A stretch of DNA of 64,000 bases from Atherinomorus stipes. Taxonomy: Eukaryota; Chordata; Actinopteri; Atheriniformes; Atherinidae. The position numbers and the translations under genes are program-made. Shown here piece by piece: positions 33,364 to 44,865 of this stretch. Each line of letters opens with the position of its first letter. Position 1 is the first letter of the stretch. The stretch is from the NCBI GenBank assembly GCA_023101725.1, contig JALJCO010007865.1, forward strand, positions 308,001 to 372,000. The letters are read 5' to 3'. The notes below the pieces were generated by a model that made no database searches, was not told the origin of the DNA, and was given only the letters and a program-made list of their open reading frames with translations.

Positions 33364-34084
33364 AGTGACTACCCGGGCCAGAGAGCGGCGGTGGTGTCCC
33401 GGAGGCGCCTACGGCCATGGACCCGGGACTGGCCCAAGAAGAAGAAGCCGAGAGATGCCGACCACCGTAAGCCCTTTTAGCCCCTTTTATCTTTTTTCAG
33501 TTTGCTACTTTTAGTTGGACTTTTAGGATTATTTTTTTACTTTTTAGCTTAGTAGTTTTATTTATTTTTTTTATTTCTTCAATAAAGCTTTTATTTCTTT
33601 TAACTACTACCTGCTGGCAATGGTGTCTCTTCCTTTCCCCTCCTCTTGCAGTCGCCGGTATCGGTAAAGGACCACCTGTTACACATGTCATTAAGTTTTG
33701 CTATGTAATAATAAATCTGGTAACATAGATAAACTACAGAACTTTGGCAGATTTCCTCTCTCAACAACTAATTCAGCATGAGGAAGTGGTAGCCTAGTGG
33801 GAATGCCGCGGCTTTGTTGCGGCTTTCTCGCAATTCTCCACACTGCAAACCCCAATAAACCGCTGTCATTTGCACGATCATTCTTTGTAAATCATCTGCA
33901 AACTGTGGTTCAGCCCCTCATGCAAAATTCTGGATTGCATGTGCAAATTACTGCACGCAAATTTGGATCTTAGTAGATCCAACCCAAAATGTGACAAAAC
34001 AAGTGACTGAACAACATCATGCATAGAAGGTGGTGTTGCTTTTTAAAAAAATTCCCACCTGATTCTGAAATAGTGGACTATAGC
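33364..34084. other. Possible retroelement 3' region, then unassigned DNA
   Basis: 33370-33690 is GC-rich, then has a T-rich stretch with 'caataaagctttta' and 'ggaccacctgttacac', which could be an LTR or polyadenylated 3' end. The same GC-rich sequence continues left of the hAT insertion at about 31340-31426. No second LTR or coding domain is seen. Confidence 0.3.
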
Positions 34085-34213
34085 TTTAAAACACGTTCCT
34101 GTATCTTACTGAAATGTTTCTCTGTAGGTAATTTGGTCTTATTTTGAGTGTGATGAGAAAGTTTGACGAGAAATGACAAAAATATACTTGGTAAGATTTG
34201 AGTTTTTGCAGTG
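34085..34213. mobile_element. MITE end, same family as 14960-15201
   Basis: It shares 'atcttactgaaatgtttctc', 'ggtcttattttgagtgtgat' and the end 'gagtttttgcagtg'. Confidence 0.55.
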
Positions 34214-34702
34214 TGTGCTGGTGTGTGTTCCAGACAAACATGTCCACAGATGTATGCATGTAGCTGCTTAAGCTGTGCATGTGTGTGACTGGGATCCAGC
34301 GTGGTGCCCAGGTGTGTGTGTGTGTGTGTGTGTGCTGTCTGACACAGGAGGCTGGCTCGTTGGCTGCCCGAGGCGACACATCTAAAGTGTGTGAAATGAG
34401 GGAATCTCCAACAGTGGGCTCTGATGAAGCAGAATGGAAGAGTGTGTTTGTGTGTGTGTGACATACATATCAGACATATGTCACATTCACTGACACATCC
34501 CCCCCCCCCCCCCCCATTTGCTGTGCAGTGTAATGAGGGAAATGGATGAGACGGAGGTGGAGTTTCAGTCAGGTGTCAAACTTACTGGAGGTCTTAAACA
34601 CAACACAAGTACAAATAAACAGCAAACCAGTTTCTGGTTTTCCAGGAAAAAAATAATTTCAGGGGAATTTTTCTACATCAGAGGAGTGGAGAGCTCATAT
34701 TC

Positions 34703-35573
34703 CAGGGCTCCCAAGCACCCTGGAAAACCTGGAAAATGATTGAACATTTTTCCAGTCATGGAAAACGCATGGAAAATGAGAAAAAGAGTAAAATGTCCAG
34801 GAAAAGTCTGAGTTGTCCTGGGAAATCATTTTCCTCTCTCCACTTCGTCGCAGCTTCGTCGCTGTGTCGATGCTGTATTGTCACTGTATTGTTGTTGCGT
34901 TGTCACTGTTGCGTTGTCACCGTTTCTTTGTTTCGTTTCGTTGTCACTGTTTCGTTGTCACTGTTTCACCGCAGCTTCATTGCCGTTTCATCGCCGTTTT
35001 GTCACTGTGTCGTTGCTGTGTCACTGTTGCGTTGTCACCGTTTCTTTGTCACCATTTCGTTGTCACCGTTTCATCGCAGCTTCGTCGCTGTTTCATCGCC
35101 GTTTCATCGCCGTTTTGTCACTGTGCCGTTGTTGTGTCGTCGCCACTTTGTCGTTGCTCCGTCACTGTTGTCACTGTTGCGTTGTCACCGTTTCATCGCA
35201 GCTTCGTTGCCGTTTCATCGCCATTTTGTCACCGTGTCGTCGCCACTTTGTCTTTGCTTCGTTACTGTTGTCACTGTTGCGTTGTCACAGTATCTTTGTC
35301 ACCATTTCGTTGTCACCGTTTCGTTGTCACTGTTTCGTTGTCACTGTTTCGTTGTCACCGTTTCGTTGTCACCGTTTCATCGCAGCTTCGTTGCCGCTTC
35401 ATCGCCATTTTGTCACCGTGTCGTCGCCACTTTGTCTTTGCTTCGTTACTGTTTTGTCTTCGCTTCATCTCCGCCACTACTTCATCTCTACTTCATCTCT
35501 GCAGCTGGAAAAGTCTTGAAAAAGTCCTGGAAAAGTCCTGGAAAACAACTTCTAGAATAGAGTGGGAACCCTG
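34703..35573 (+). mobile_element. Element with CAGGG/CCCTG ends carrying a minisatellite
   Basis: The left end is 'cagggctcccaagcaccctg' + 'gaaaacctggaaaatg' and the right end is 'ctggaaaagtcctggaaaac' ... 'gtgggaaccctg'. A partial reverse-oriented copy lies at 45150-45370. The ends fit a hAT-type CAGGGTTCCCA terminus, but the flanks (tcatattc, atatttgt) give only a doubtful TSD. Confidence 0.6.
34844..35500 (+). repeat. Degenerate 8/11/14-bp minisatellite
   Basis: Units such as 'tttcgttgtcaccg' (14), 'tttcatcgccg' (11) and 'tgtcactg' (8) are interspersed. Lengths are 8+3k, so each unit shifts the frame, and the T/C/G-rich words lack stops. All three forward frames therefore stay open for 213-274 codons. 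They encode Phe/Val/Ser/His/Cys-rich low-complexity strings. I judge this non-coding. Confidence 0.9.
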
Positions 35574-35730
35574 ATATTTGTATTCTGGACAATTAAAACT
35601 GCTTCTTTTTGTCTTGCTCCTTTGTTTTTCTTTACCGTTTTGCTTTAATGTTTCTTCCAAGATGTGCATGTTTGTTCAGAAAATCTTTATTATTCCTCCA
35701 GTTTATCCTATGTAATCTTTTCTTTACATT

Positions 35731-35761
<31 letters not shown>

Positions 35762-37392
35762 GATTTTTCTTTACTTTGTAATTTTCTTTACTTTTTTTCT
35801 GTCTCATTTCCATCTTTAGTCCGTCCATTGTTCTGGCTTCTCTTCTTCCTTTTCTTTCTCATTATTTCTGGCTTTCGTTTCCCCACCAATGCCTCTGTTA
35901 CTTTCTTGATTCCTTTACCCTATTTTCGCCTCTTCTTCCTCTTCTTCATCCCCTTCCTTCCCTTCATCTGTCATTAAAACACATTTAATTTGTTGCATTT
36001 TTAGTTCCTCTCTCAGATGTTCTTTCCATTTCCTACTTTTCCTTTTGTTCAAGTTTTTCTTGCTTCTTACTCACCCTCTTATTACCACACTCTTTTTTTC
36101 TTGCCTGTCTGGATTCCTTGTCTCCTCCCTCGCACAATGGGGGATTTTTAATGATCAGAGAAGGTGTGATTTCAGTTCATGTTCGTCTTTGTTACTTCCT
36201 GAAACATCCTTTAGATGGAGCTGTTACCCACGAATGAAATTTATCAGCCCTTGTTCTCATCTGGTGAAGGGAAATCTCTTTATTTCTGAATATCTTTGAT
36301 TGCTAGATGTGCCCTAAACAAGGACTAAACTAATAATCTTCCATAGAAACTCTTGCATAAGCATCCTGTCTGAGAAAATGAAGATCCCAACACTTGTGTC
36401 TTTAGCTTTCTTTTAAGAAAGAGGGAAGAAGACAAATAAATGGTCTTTGTGTCTTTATTTGTAGCAAACACAATGATCAGTTATTGTTTTTTTTTACCAC
36501 ATCAGCTTGTATTAAATTACAACAGAGGGTCTCAGATTCAGAAAACAATCAAGAGAACAGCTGATTGAGAAGGTAAATGTCTGGTGTGAGTTGCTGGGAA
36601 TCAGTTGTAAAGTTTCAGAGCTTAACACAAATAATAGACTCTGATGAACGAAGGTATTTCCGGTCTGAACCCCAAAGACAAAGTCGTTCATATGCAGTGA
36701 ACGGAGCCGTGTAGCTGTTGTACCTGGTGCTGGTGAATGGATAAGAGCTCCCTGCATATTCATAAGAACAGATAAGAGCTACACATCCAACTTCCTTTAA
36801 TTGAGAATGATGGAGAGGGATGGAGGGATGCTGGAGTGGAGGGAGGAAGAGGATGGAGGATGATAACCCCATGCTTGCCTTTATGCATTAATTGAGGGCA
36901 TTAGAGGGAGGGATGGAAGGTGGTGGGAGGGTGGCGGTGGGGTACCACAGAAATGCCAGCAGTGCCAATAAATCACTCCCCACCGGTGATTGACTCTGCA
37001 AATGTAGTCTGCAGAAGACCCGGGAAGTTGGAGGGAATCAATCAAAGGACTCCCAAAACTTTTCAAGCCGCTCAGCTCTGAAGTGGGCCGGCAGATAAAA
37101 GGTTATCAGCAGAGCCGGGCAGGACCGGCCACGACCTGGACACACGTGCACTTCAGAGACATTTTACTCTCAAAGCTCAAGCCAATTGTGAGACATTTAT
37201 AAAAAACAAATCCAAACTTCTATGATCTCAGGAAAAGTCAGACAGTTTTACAAAAAATAAGACAACTTCTTTCGCTTCCTTCTGTTTGCAGTCATTTCTG
37301 GTCTCTTTGGATCACAGTCAGACTCTGTACGTCCAATAATTCCCCTGAGTAGCACTGAGGGGTTTAAAAATGCCACAAATTTGTTATGCCTA
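35574..37392. other. Pyrimidine-rich stretch, then candidate conserved noncoding DNA
   Basis: 35600-36170 is T/C-rich with a poly-G run at 35741-35762. 36640-36910 looks single-copy, with 'ctccctgcatattcataaga' and 'ctttatgcattaattgaggg'. No exon is recognised. Confidence 0.35.
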
Positions 37393-38147
37393 TAGGGATG
37401 TAACAATAATCGATAAAGAGATAAATCAGGATATAATTCCCTGACAATTAGTATTACTGTTTCAGGTAATTATTGTAAAACCGTGATTATTGTACTTTGA
37501 AAAACAGTGATGCTGCAAATATCCAGTAAAGCAGCATCAGTCCCTCAGACACAGTTTGCATGTTTGGCCTCTGAAAACATGGAGGAAGGCACCGCATGGA
37601 AGCTCTGCAGATTTTTCCCTTCTAAAAGGAAAGAGTCTGAACTCTGGATGTATTCTGGATTTTCTTAAGGATGCTGGGAGGAAACTTATTTATTTATGGT
37701 ATTATTTTACTGTTTCTGCCTCATTTAACATGGTAGCGTTGCTGTGATATGAACATGTGATTTCTACAAAGGTAATGAAACGTTAAAGTTTCCTTTCTGG
37801 ACCAGTTCTTCTGAAATCTGTAAGACTAGATCAGGTCTTGAGCTCTGAATGTGAAGAAAAGTATTCTTGGTTCTAAACTACAATATTGCATAAAGCGATG
37901 AACCATCTTATGGTCATAGATGCATTTTTAATGCACATTTATATGTTTGATGTCTACATGTTATACCAACAGAAAGTCTATTGTGCTTGTTTTTTTTAAA
38001 TTGAAACTTGGTGAAAAGATTTTAGTGTGTATAAGAACATTTCGAACATTTTGAGCAGATTTCACCGATACCGCGATAATATCGATAACCGTGATAATTT
38101 TGGTCACAATAACCGTGACATGACATTTTTATATTGTTGCATGCCTA
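37393..38147. mobile_element. hAT-like MITE (755 bp)
   Basis: The ends are 'tagggatgtaacaataatcg' and 'atattgttgcatgccta', which are inverted. Subterminal 'aaaaccgtgattattg' and 'gataaccgtgataat' are typical of this family and resemble the element at 46589-47463. The target duplication is not clear. Confidence 0.65.
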
Positions 38148-38694
38148 GTCTACGCTTTAACTTCAAAGCAATCTGCAAGACAAAAATAAATAATTAGACC
38201 TTCCAAACACCACCAGTAGCTCATGTGAAGGCTTCAGGAACCAGTACTGATGTTCAAAGATGTTATGCTGGTTTCATTTGGACTTAATTTAAGTTTCCGT
38301 AAACGATGGAAGACCGGGTGTGATAAAAAAAAAAAAAAACGTGGTTTTGACAACTGCTGTATGTCATGTCAGTGAAGAAGACGGGCTTTCAGACATCTTC
38401 TGAAGTTAGCACTTCGCATTATGACACGTTCACTAATGCTCTGGTTTCTGAAAAAATAAAAAGATACAACAGACCCAAAACTTTAAGTGGCACGCCCAAA
38501 ACCATGCAAGGCAAGCAGAATGAAGACAACAGCAGTGATGGTGTTTCCCTGGTGTTTGTCAGCAGGGGATATTTATGGAAACTGTACTTACTGAAGGCAA
38601 GCAGCGAGCACTGACAACGATGTTTCCTCTGTCGTGCTGTCAGCTTTTTGTTTGGCATGTCCTGAAACTTGATAAATGCAATGATGCACAACAT

Positions 38695-39052
38695 GAGAAA
38701 ATTTCAACCGGTACGGATAACCGATAATTTTCTGCTTCTCATGGCCGATACGATACCGATGTTAAAGCTGAGAATGATGTAATATTCATTTCTCATGCAA
38801 AACTAGGAAAATACTTCTGCTGCAGATCCTGTAGTTGCTGCAGACGCCATAAAGTTGCAGTGGGCGTGGCCTAAAGTCGTTCCCACGGCCCACGGATTTA
38901 AAAAAAAAGACTAACTGCATTCCACAGATTCATCACCAAACACTGCCTGTTATGAATTTGTTGATTATATTAGCTTAATTTTGATATGGTCAATGATCGA
39001 CGTTCAGTTTTAAAGCCAATATCAGCCGATACCGATATTGGGCTGATAATAC
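38695..39052. mobile_element. hAT-like MITE copy
   Basis: Partner of 27950-28292 (see that entry). It contains 'aaccggtacggataaccgat' and 'atcagccgataccgatattg'. Confidence 0.6.
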
Positions 39053-39399
39053 CAGCTCTTCTGAAGGAATCGAGCCAACAGAGCTGAATCTTTGAAAATC
39101 TGGATCCATCGCATAGGCCAGATGGGAACAGTGGAGAGGGGAAGTCCCTTTCAGCAGGAAAAACAAATCACTGATGTGCAATAACAAAACAACGTATGGA
39201 TGCACATGTACATACAAGTATGTGTGTGTTTGTATACTTTTAAGCATATATATCTTTTTCATTTAGTCTATCGCTGTTGCATTTCTACTTATCCATATTC
39301 ATAACTATTGTGTTGTACACACATTTGTAGACACACTTGTGTTCCTTATTAATACATAGAAATACTCACTGTATATTGTGAGATATCTTGTTTATTGTA

Positions 39400-39439
<40 letters not shown>
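39053..39439. other. Unassigned DNA with a (TG)n(TA)n tract
   Basis: A microsatellite lies at 39400-39440. Nothing else is recognised. Confidence 0.5.
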
Positions 39440-39610
39440 CAGCCGTGGAAAAAAATTAAGAGACCAACTTTGTCATCAGAAATGATGGTTATGCAATAAA
39501 GTACCAACTGTGGTGTGAATCATGTGACTAAAAGAGACAGAAAAGAAAATCTAGAATACTGAAAAGCTGTTTTTGGCAGTACAATGCCATAGTTACTGAT
39601 GTAGGAACTT
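39440..39610. mobile_element. Tc1-like terminal fragment
   Basis: 'acagccgtggaaaaaaatta' + 'agagaccaac' is a terminus shared with 776 and 44152. Insertion beside (TA)n fits TA targeting. Confidence 0.45.
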
Positions 39611-39864
39611 TATTATTAACTAATTTGAACTAATTTATTCATATTTATTAATATAGCATATTCAGTCATTTATTGTATCATACTTAGGAATATGGTAAAT
39701 TTAGTAATTATTACATCTCTATTCTATTTTTGTTATTTATATGTTGTGTATATATATATTATAAATATATATATATATATATATATATGTATGAATATTT
39801 CCCTTTCATTTCTGTACTATTTAATATATACTTTTTTATTTTATATCTATCTTTTTAAAATGTT

Positions 39865-40970
39865 TATGGATCACCGCGAGCATCCGGGAATTTTCGCCAA
39901 ATTCGTCACATCCGGTTAGGTAGGAGGTGAAAACATGGCTTCGTTGCATAGGGGAGCCACTGAATTACCTGCTTCATTACTCGTCAATCCTCGTTTATTC
40001 TACTTTGGAAATACCGAGAAGTCCCGCTGTGTGTGGCTGCCATAAACATATCTATCACACGGACAAGAGAATATGTTTGTTCCAGTTCCCAAAACAACAG
40101 AAAAAGTCCCGAACAACATGCTAAGTGGCTAGCTGCTATCAAGCCCATAAATGCTGACAGTTCACGCTGGAAACAATGGAAACATCTAACAATATGTTCG
40201 AATCACTTTGTGACTGATAAAAAAAGCATATTGTGGTCTCACTTTTTAAACCCTGTAGTTGTTTTTGCACAGATGATAGAAAACACCATTAAATCAGTGG
40301 ATGTACAGAATCACAGCGCCGCCCGCTGTTCCGTCTCCTCAGGACTGTTAACGTTTACGTTCATCCAGATTACTGCCATCAATGTTCCCACATAAGAATA
40401 AAAGCATAAAAAGCGGCAGAAAGGCATTTGCAGCATTATAAACATGCACAGTCATAACCAGTTACATACAGATGAGACTGCCGGTAATTTATAGCTTTAT
40501 CAATGAGAGTAAACTCCTGAGAAGTACATCAAAGAAATACCACCATTTCCTAAAAATCCGGGGAAAATTAATATTCTATAAAAAAATAAATGGCTTGAAC
40601 ACGGGGCTTACCTGATGAAACCAAATGCATCATGAGATCGGGAAACTGATCATCAGGCTGTTATGTACAGGTAGGTTCGTCTAACCAGGCTGTAGCAGCA
40701 GAAGATGGGCATCACTTAGTCCAACAGATACTAGTTTAGCTTCATATCTTCTTCTAGCGTCGGCAGTAAGACTTTCAGTATAACTGGACGTCATTTCTAT
40801 AATATTTCAAAGACAGACCGGCGGAGAAAAAAAATTAAAAAGGGTGCAAAAGCAGTTTTTGAGGCTCATCGTCCATCAGACGCCGTTCAAATACGAAGCA
40901 TGTTTTCACCGGGACCAGCTTCGTGGTCACGTGAATTCCGGGTTGTGACGTAGGCTCGCGCTGATCCATA
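39865..40970 (+). mobile_element. TIR element with THAP-domain remnant (1.1 kb)
   Basis: The ends are inverted: 'tatggatcaccgcgagc' at 39865 against 'gctcgcgctgatccata' at 40954-40970. Inner pairs include 'cgtcacatccgg' with 'ccgggttgtgacg', and 'gaaaacatggcttcgt' with 'acgaagcatgttttc'. There is no clear TSD. A THAP coding relic sits inside the left arm. A P-element-like origin is possible, because P/THAP9 transposases start with a THAP domain, but no transposase catalytic region is visible. Confidence 0.55.
40009..40240 (+). pseudogene. THAP-domain coding remnant, frameshifted
   Basis: One + frame gives 'AVCGCHKHIYHTDKRICLFQ' + 'FPK' (about 40027-40095). A second, shifted by one base, gives 'EQHAKWLAAIKPINADSSRW' + 'KQWKHLTICSNHFVTDKKS' (to about 40215). 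Together these follow the THAP zinc-finger order: a Cys pair near the start, 'LF.FPK', a conserved Trp in 'KWL.AI', then C-x2-H in 'ICSNHF'. The first Cys pair is also disrupted (C-x-C instead of C-x2-4-C), so at least two lesions are present. The downstream frame to 40395 shows no known motif. It could be an exon of a host THAP gene, but the surrounding inverted repeats favour a transposon. Confidence 0.6.
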
Positions 40971-41025
40971 GCTATATTTCTTTGCCAACCCAGATGATAT
41001 TAAGAACCCCGACATTTTCTTTCTT

Positions 41026-41140
41026 TTCTTTTTATATTCTTTCTCTCTTATTCCTTTGTTACATGACTTAAGTGTCTGGAACCTCGGTTTTCCTGGAGGA
41101 ACTTCTTAACGGGATAAATAAAGTTGTCTGAAGTCTGAAA
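41026..41140 (+). mobile_element. LINE 3' tail fragment
   Basis: 'aggaacttcttaacgggata' + 'aataaagttgtctgaa' has the CR1-group tail form (…ggataaataaagt…). No coding part. Confidence 0.4.
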
Positions 41141-41250
41141 ACCCCCTGCAGAACCAGGACCGGGACCAGGAAGGACCATCTGACTGGACTTTGACGTGCG
41201 CCTCGCCCCGCTTCGGCAACAGTTCAGAGAATTTGTGATCAGGAAAAGCC

Positions 41251-42710
41251 GTCTGTAGTCTGTAGCCTGTAGCCTGTAGCCTGTAGTCTGTAGCCTGTAG
41301 CCTGTAGTCTGTAGTCTGTAGTCTGTAGCCTGTAGTCTGTAGCCTGTAGTCTGTAGTCTGTAGCCTGTAGTCTGTAGTTTGTAGCCTGTAGTCTGTAGTC
41401 TGTAGTCTGTAGCCTGTAGCCTGTAGTCTGTAGTCTGTAGTCTGTAGCCTGTAGTCTGTAGCCTGTAGCCTGTAGTCTGTAGCCTGTAGTCTGTAGTCTG
41501 TAGCCTGTAGCCTGTAGTCTGTAGTCTGTAGCCTGTAGCCTGTAGTCTGTAGTCTGTAGCCTGTAGCCTGTAGTCTGTAGCCTGTAGCCTGTAGTCTGTA
41601 GCCTGTAGCCTGTAGTCTGTAGTCTGTAGTCTGTAGCCTGTAGTCTGTAGCCTGTAGTCTGTAGTCTGTAGCCTGTAGTCTGTAGTTTGTAGCCTGTAGT
41701 CTGTAGTCTGTAGCCTGTAGTCTGTAGCCTGTAGTCTGTAGTTTGTAGTCTGTAGCCTGTAGTCTGTAGTCTGTAGTTTGTAGTCTGAAGCCTGTAGTCT
41801 GTAGTCTGTAGTCTGTAGTCTGTAGCCTGTAGCCTGTAGTCTGTAGTCTGTAGCCTGTAGTCTGTAGCCTGTGGTCTGTAGTTTGTAGTCTGTAGCCTGC
41901 AGTCTGTAGCCTGTAGTCTGTAGTCTGTAGCCTGTAGCCTGTAGCCTGTAGTCTGTAGTCTGTAGTCTGTAGCCTGTAGCCTGTAGTCTGTAGCCAGTAG
42001 TCTGTAGTCTGTAGTTTGTAGTCTGTAGCCTGTAGTCTGTAGCCTGTAGTCTGTAGTCTGTAGTTTGTAGTCTGTAGCCTGTAGTCTGTAGTCTGTAGTC
42101 TGTAGCCTGTAGCCTGTAGTCTGTAGCCTGTAGTTTGTAGTCTGTAGCCTGTAGTCTGTAGCCTGTAGTCTGTAGTCTGTAGTTTGTAGTCTGTAGCCTG
42201 TAGCCTGTAGTCTGTAGTTTGTAGTCTGTAGTCTGTAGTCTGTAGTCTGTAGCCTGTAGCCTGTAGTCTGTAGTTTGTAGTCTGTAGCCTGTAGTCTGTA
42301 GCCTGTAGCCTGTAGTCTGTAGTCTGTAGTCTGTAGCCTGTAGTCTGTAGTCTGTAGTCTGTAGCCTGTAGTCTGTAGCCTGTAGTCTGTAGTTTGTAGT
42401 CTGTAGCCTGTAGTCTGTAGTCTGCAGTCTGCAGTCTGCAGTCTGTAGCCTGTAGTCTGTAGTCTGTAGTCTGTAGCCTGTAGTCTGTAGTTTGTAGTCT
42501 GTAGTCTGTAGTCTGTAGCCTGTAGTCTGTAGCCTGTAGTCTGTAGTCTGTAGCCTGTAGTCTGTAGTTTGTAGTCTGTAGTCTGTAGTCTGTAGCCTGT
42601 AGTCTGTAGCCTGTAGTCTGTAGTCTGTAGTTTGTAGTCTGTAGCCTGTAGCCTGTAGTCTGTAGCCTGTAGCCTGTAGTCTGTAGTTTGTAGTCTGTAG
42701 TTTGTAGTCT
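41251..42710 (+). repeat. 7-bp satellite (CTGTAGY)n, about 208 units
   Basis: It has strict 7-bp spacing over 1460 bp. Nearly every unit is gtctgta, gcctgta or, less often, gtttgta. Rare deviants include 'gtctgaa', 'gtctgca' (several in a row near 42421-42440), 'gccagta' and 'gtggtct'. TAG falls in all frames, so it is non-coding. Local patterns recur, which implies duplication of multi-unit blocks. Confidence 0.98.
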
Positions 42711-44077
42711 AGTTAGCCTTTAAAAAAACAAGAATACTGAGAAAAAATGACTCCGTCTGTAAAAAACTGTCATAATTTCCATACTGAGGCTGAGAGAGAT
42801 GAAACGTCCAAAACATTTTTGAACTGAGGAGTATTTTCAGGTTTCAGGAAAACAGCAGCTCCTTTCTCTGCCTGTACACCACAAGGTCAGAGATCCACGG
42901 CTTCAGAGCTATTATGGGATGCTGGGTTGCTAAGAGAGCTGGGTCTCTTTGACCTGCTTTACCAGAGGTGGCCTCCACGTCTGCACCGCTGCTGCTCTGC
43001 CCTGATTCTCCCACCGAGGATGTGTGTGTGTTCATGAATAAACAGCTAGTAAGAGTCCATTTCCACAGCTGTTCCTGTATTAATGTTGGTGTGTGTGGAC
43101 ACACACTCGCAGCATCTACTTTTATGAGTGCTGCTGATTGCATGTGTGTGTGAGGTGCCATTGTTTGGCCTCTGGAGGTTTCATTAAGGCCCAGTGTCCA
43201 GAGGTAAAAAGTCATTCATCTCCCCCGTTGTGAAGTGGCAGCTCTGGGCTTCGTCCTCCGCTCCCCCACCTCCCCTTCCCCCTACAACTCCCCCGCTTTT
43301 CCCTCCTCCTTTCAGTTTTTCAGTCTCTCCCCAGTCACTCTTCTGTCTTTGTCCCTGTCCATTTCCTTTAACTTTCTTTAAAAAAGAAAATCAAACCTTA
43401 TGAGTCAAGTAGAGACCAAAGAAAAGAAAGGAAGGAAGGAGGAGAGGAGGGAGAGAGAGAGGGGAGTGTTTGATGTCTTTCAGCCAGACCGGCCTGTCTA
43501 ATGAATCCTTCACCAGTCTGCTCTGAGATCAGCTCATCTTCTACTTCTGTTATTTTTTGCTCTTTTTTTCCTCTCCATGCGCATTAATTAGAGCTGTCAA
43601 AACTTAAGTCGCTGCCTTTTTCTCTTTCTTTCCCTTTTTATTTTGTTCCTTCAAGTGGCTGAATGGGATACCGTTAATTAAAAAGATATCAGATCATGGA
43701 GGCCCCCTGAGCGCTGAAACCGTCTGGGCCCTCGCTTCCCAACAAGACCAGGCGTCATGTTTTTTCTCTTTTTTTTGGCCGTCTACACTCCAAAGAAATT
43801 CTGGTCCCTTTTGTCCGCAACTTAGAGCGATGGATTGAAGTTCACAGGGGAGGAGACTGGAGGGAGTGTATGCGTGTGTCAGGGAGTGTGTGTTGAAGTG
43901 CTGTGTTGATAAAAGAGCCTTTTTTTGGACTTAATTGCATCTCAGCTTTATGAAAGTGTGGCCGTCTCCTCTGATGAGAACTTCAGAAGGTTCACAGTTT
44001 CAAGTGGCATATCTGTTCCCAACAAAGTGCTGAACGAAAACACTAAGAGCTCCATAGCCCCCCCCCTCTCTCCTCTA

Positions 44078-44079
<2 letters not shown>
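42711..44079. other. Single-copy-looking DNA, candidate conserved noncoding
   Basis: 43480-43760 includes 'catgcgcattaattagagct' + 'gtcaaaactt' and 'ccgttaattaaaaagatatc', homeodomain/TALE-like words without a repeat partner. A purine-rich tract lies at 43415-43465. No coding frame with a domain is seen. Confidence 0.3.
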
Positions 44080-44140
<61 letters not shown>

Positions 44141-44142
44141 AG
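44080..44142. repeat. (TA)n microsatellite
   Basis: Uninterrupted TA run; a Tc1-like terminus follows. Confidence 0.97.
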
Positions 44143-44151
44143 ATATACATA

Positions 44152-44376
44152 CACAGTCATGGAAAAAAATTGTTGCCCCTTAGTCAATATATAATATATA
44201 TACTGTATTAATATGTAAATAAATATATACATACAAATCAAACCGATACAGATTTTTTAGGGCCGATACCAACATTTTCTCATCAGCCTCAGCAGATACA
44301 ACCTACCGATATTTCGGGGAAATACCAAATGAATGTAATGAAAGATACAATGAAAAAGATTTACATACTGATTATG

Positions 44377-44380
<4 letters not shown>
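44152..44380. mobile_element. Tc1-like terminus followed by hAT fragment
   Basis: 'acagtcatggaaaaaaattg' at 44153 matches 39440. 44235-44345 ('gatacagattttttagggcc', 'gatacaacctaccgatattt') is the reverse complement of the right subterminal part of the hAT element at 29837-31168. Confidence 0.5.
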
Positions 44381-44382
<2 letters not shown>

Positions 44383-44463
<81 letters not shown>

Positions 44464-44513
44464 TTTACAATACTGAATTTCCCTTCTGGGGATGAATAAA
44501 GTATTTTTCATTT

Positions 44514-44573
<60 letters not shown>
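44383..44573. repeat. (TA)n split by a Rex1-like tail
   Basis: TA runs at 44383-44460 and 44517-44573 flank 'cttttacaatactgaatttc' ... 'gatgaataaagtatttttca', a Rex1-like 3' tail of about 55 bp. Confidence 0.85.
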
Positions 44574-44575
<2 letters not shown>

Positions 44576-44589
44576 ACTTTGTAGACTGC

Positions 44590-44823
44590 ACCTGTTCACA
44601 GGTATTTTGATCCACTGTTCTGGCAAAAGGTGCTCTCATGTGTCTGGAACAGTTTGTTTTTCTTAATTATTATTTCCATCTACAATTTGAAAGCAATTTC
44701 TTTCTCCACTAAATCATAATTTTGTCGATTTTAATTTATCTTTAGTTTCTTGTTTTTTGAATTACTATTGTAAATTTAGCCTTTTCTTTTTTGGAGGGTA
44801 TGAATAATGTTGAGGACGACTGT
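44590..44823 (+). mobile_element. Tc1-like terminal region
   Basis: It ends 'ttggagggtatgaataatgt' + 'tgaggacgactgta', as at 5110-5314. It shares 'aggtattttgatccactgtt' with 49185-49205. Confidence 0.6.
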
Positions 44824-44865
44824 ATACAGTATATTTGTACTGTATATTGTGTTAGATATGTAGGG

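Noticed and set aside
33480..33690. LTR retrotransposon 3' end
   Set aside because: There is AATAAA and a T-rich stretch, but no paired LTR, primer-binding site, polypurine tract or coding domain; kept only as a weak possibility.
34736..35574. Three overlapping long forward ORFs (213-274 codons)
   Set aside because: Caused by a stop-free minisatellite whose unit length rotates the frame; low-complexity product and no domain.
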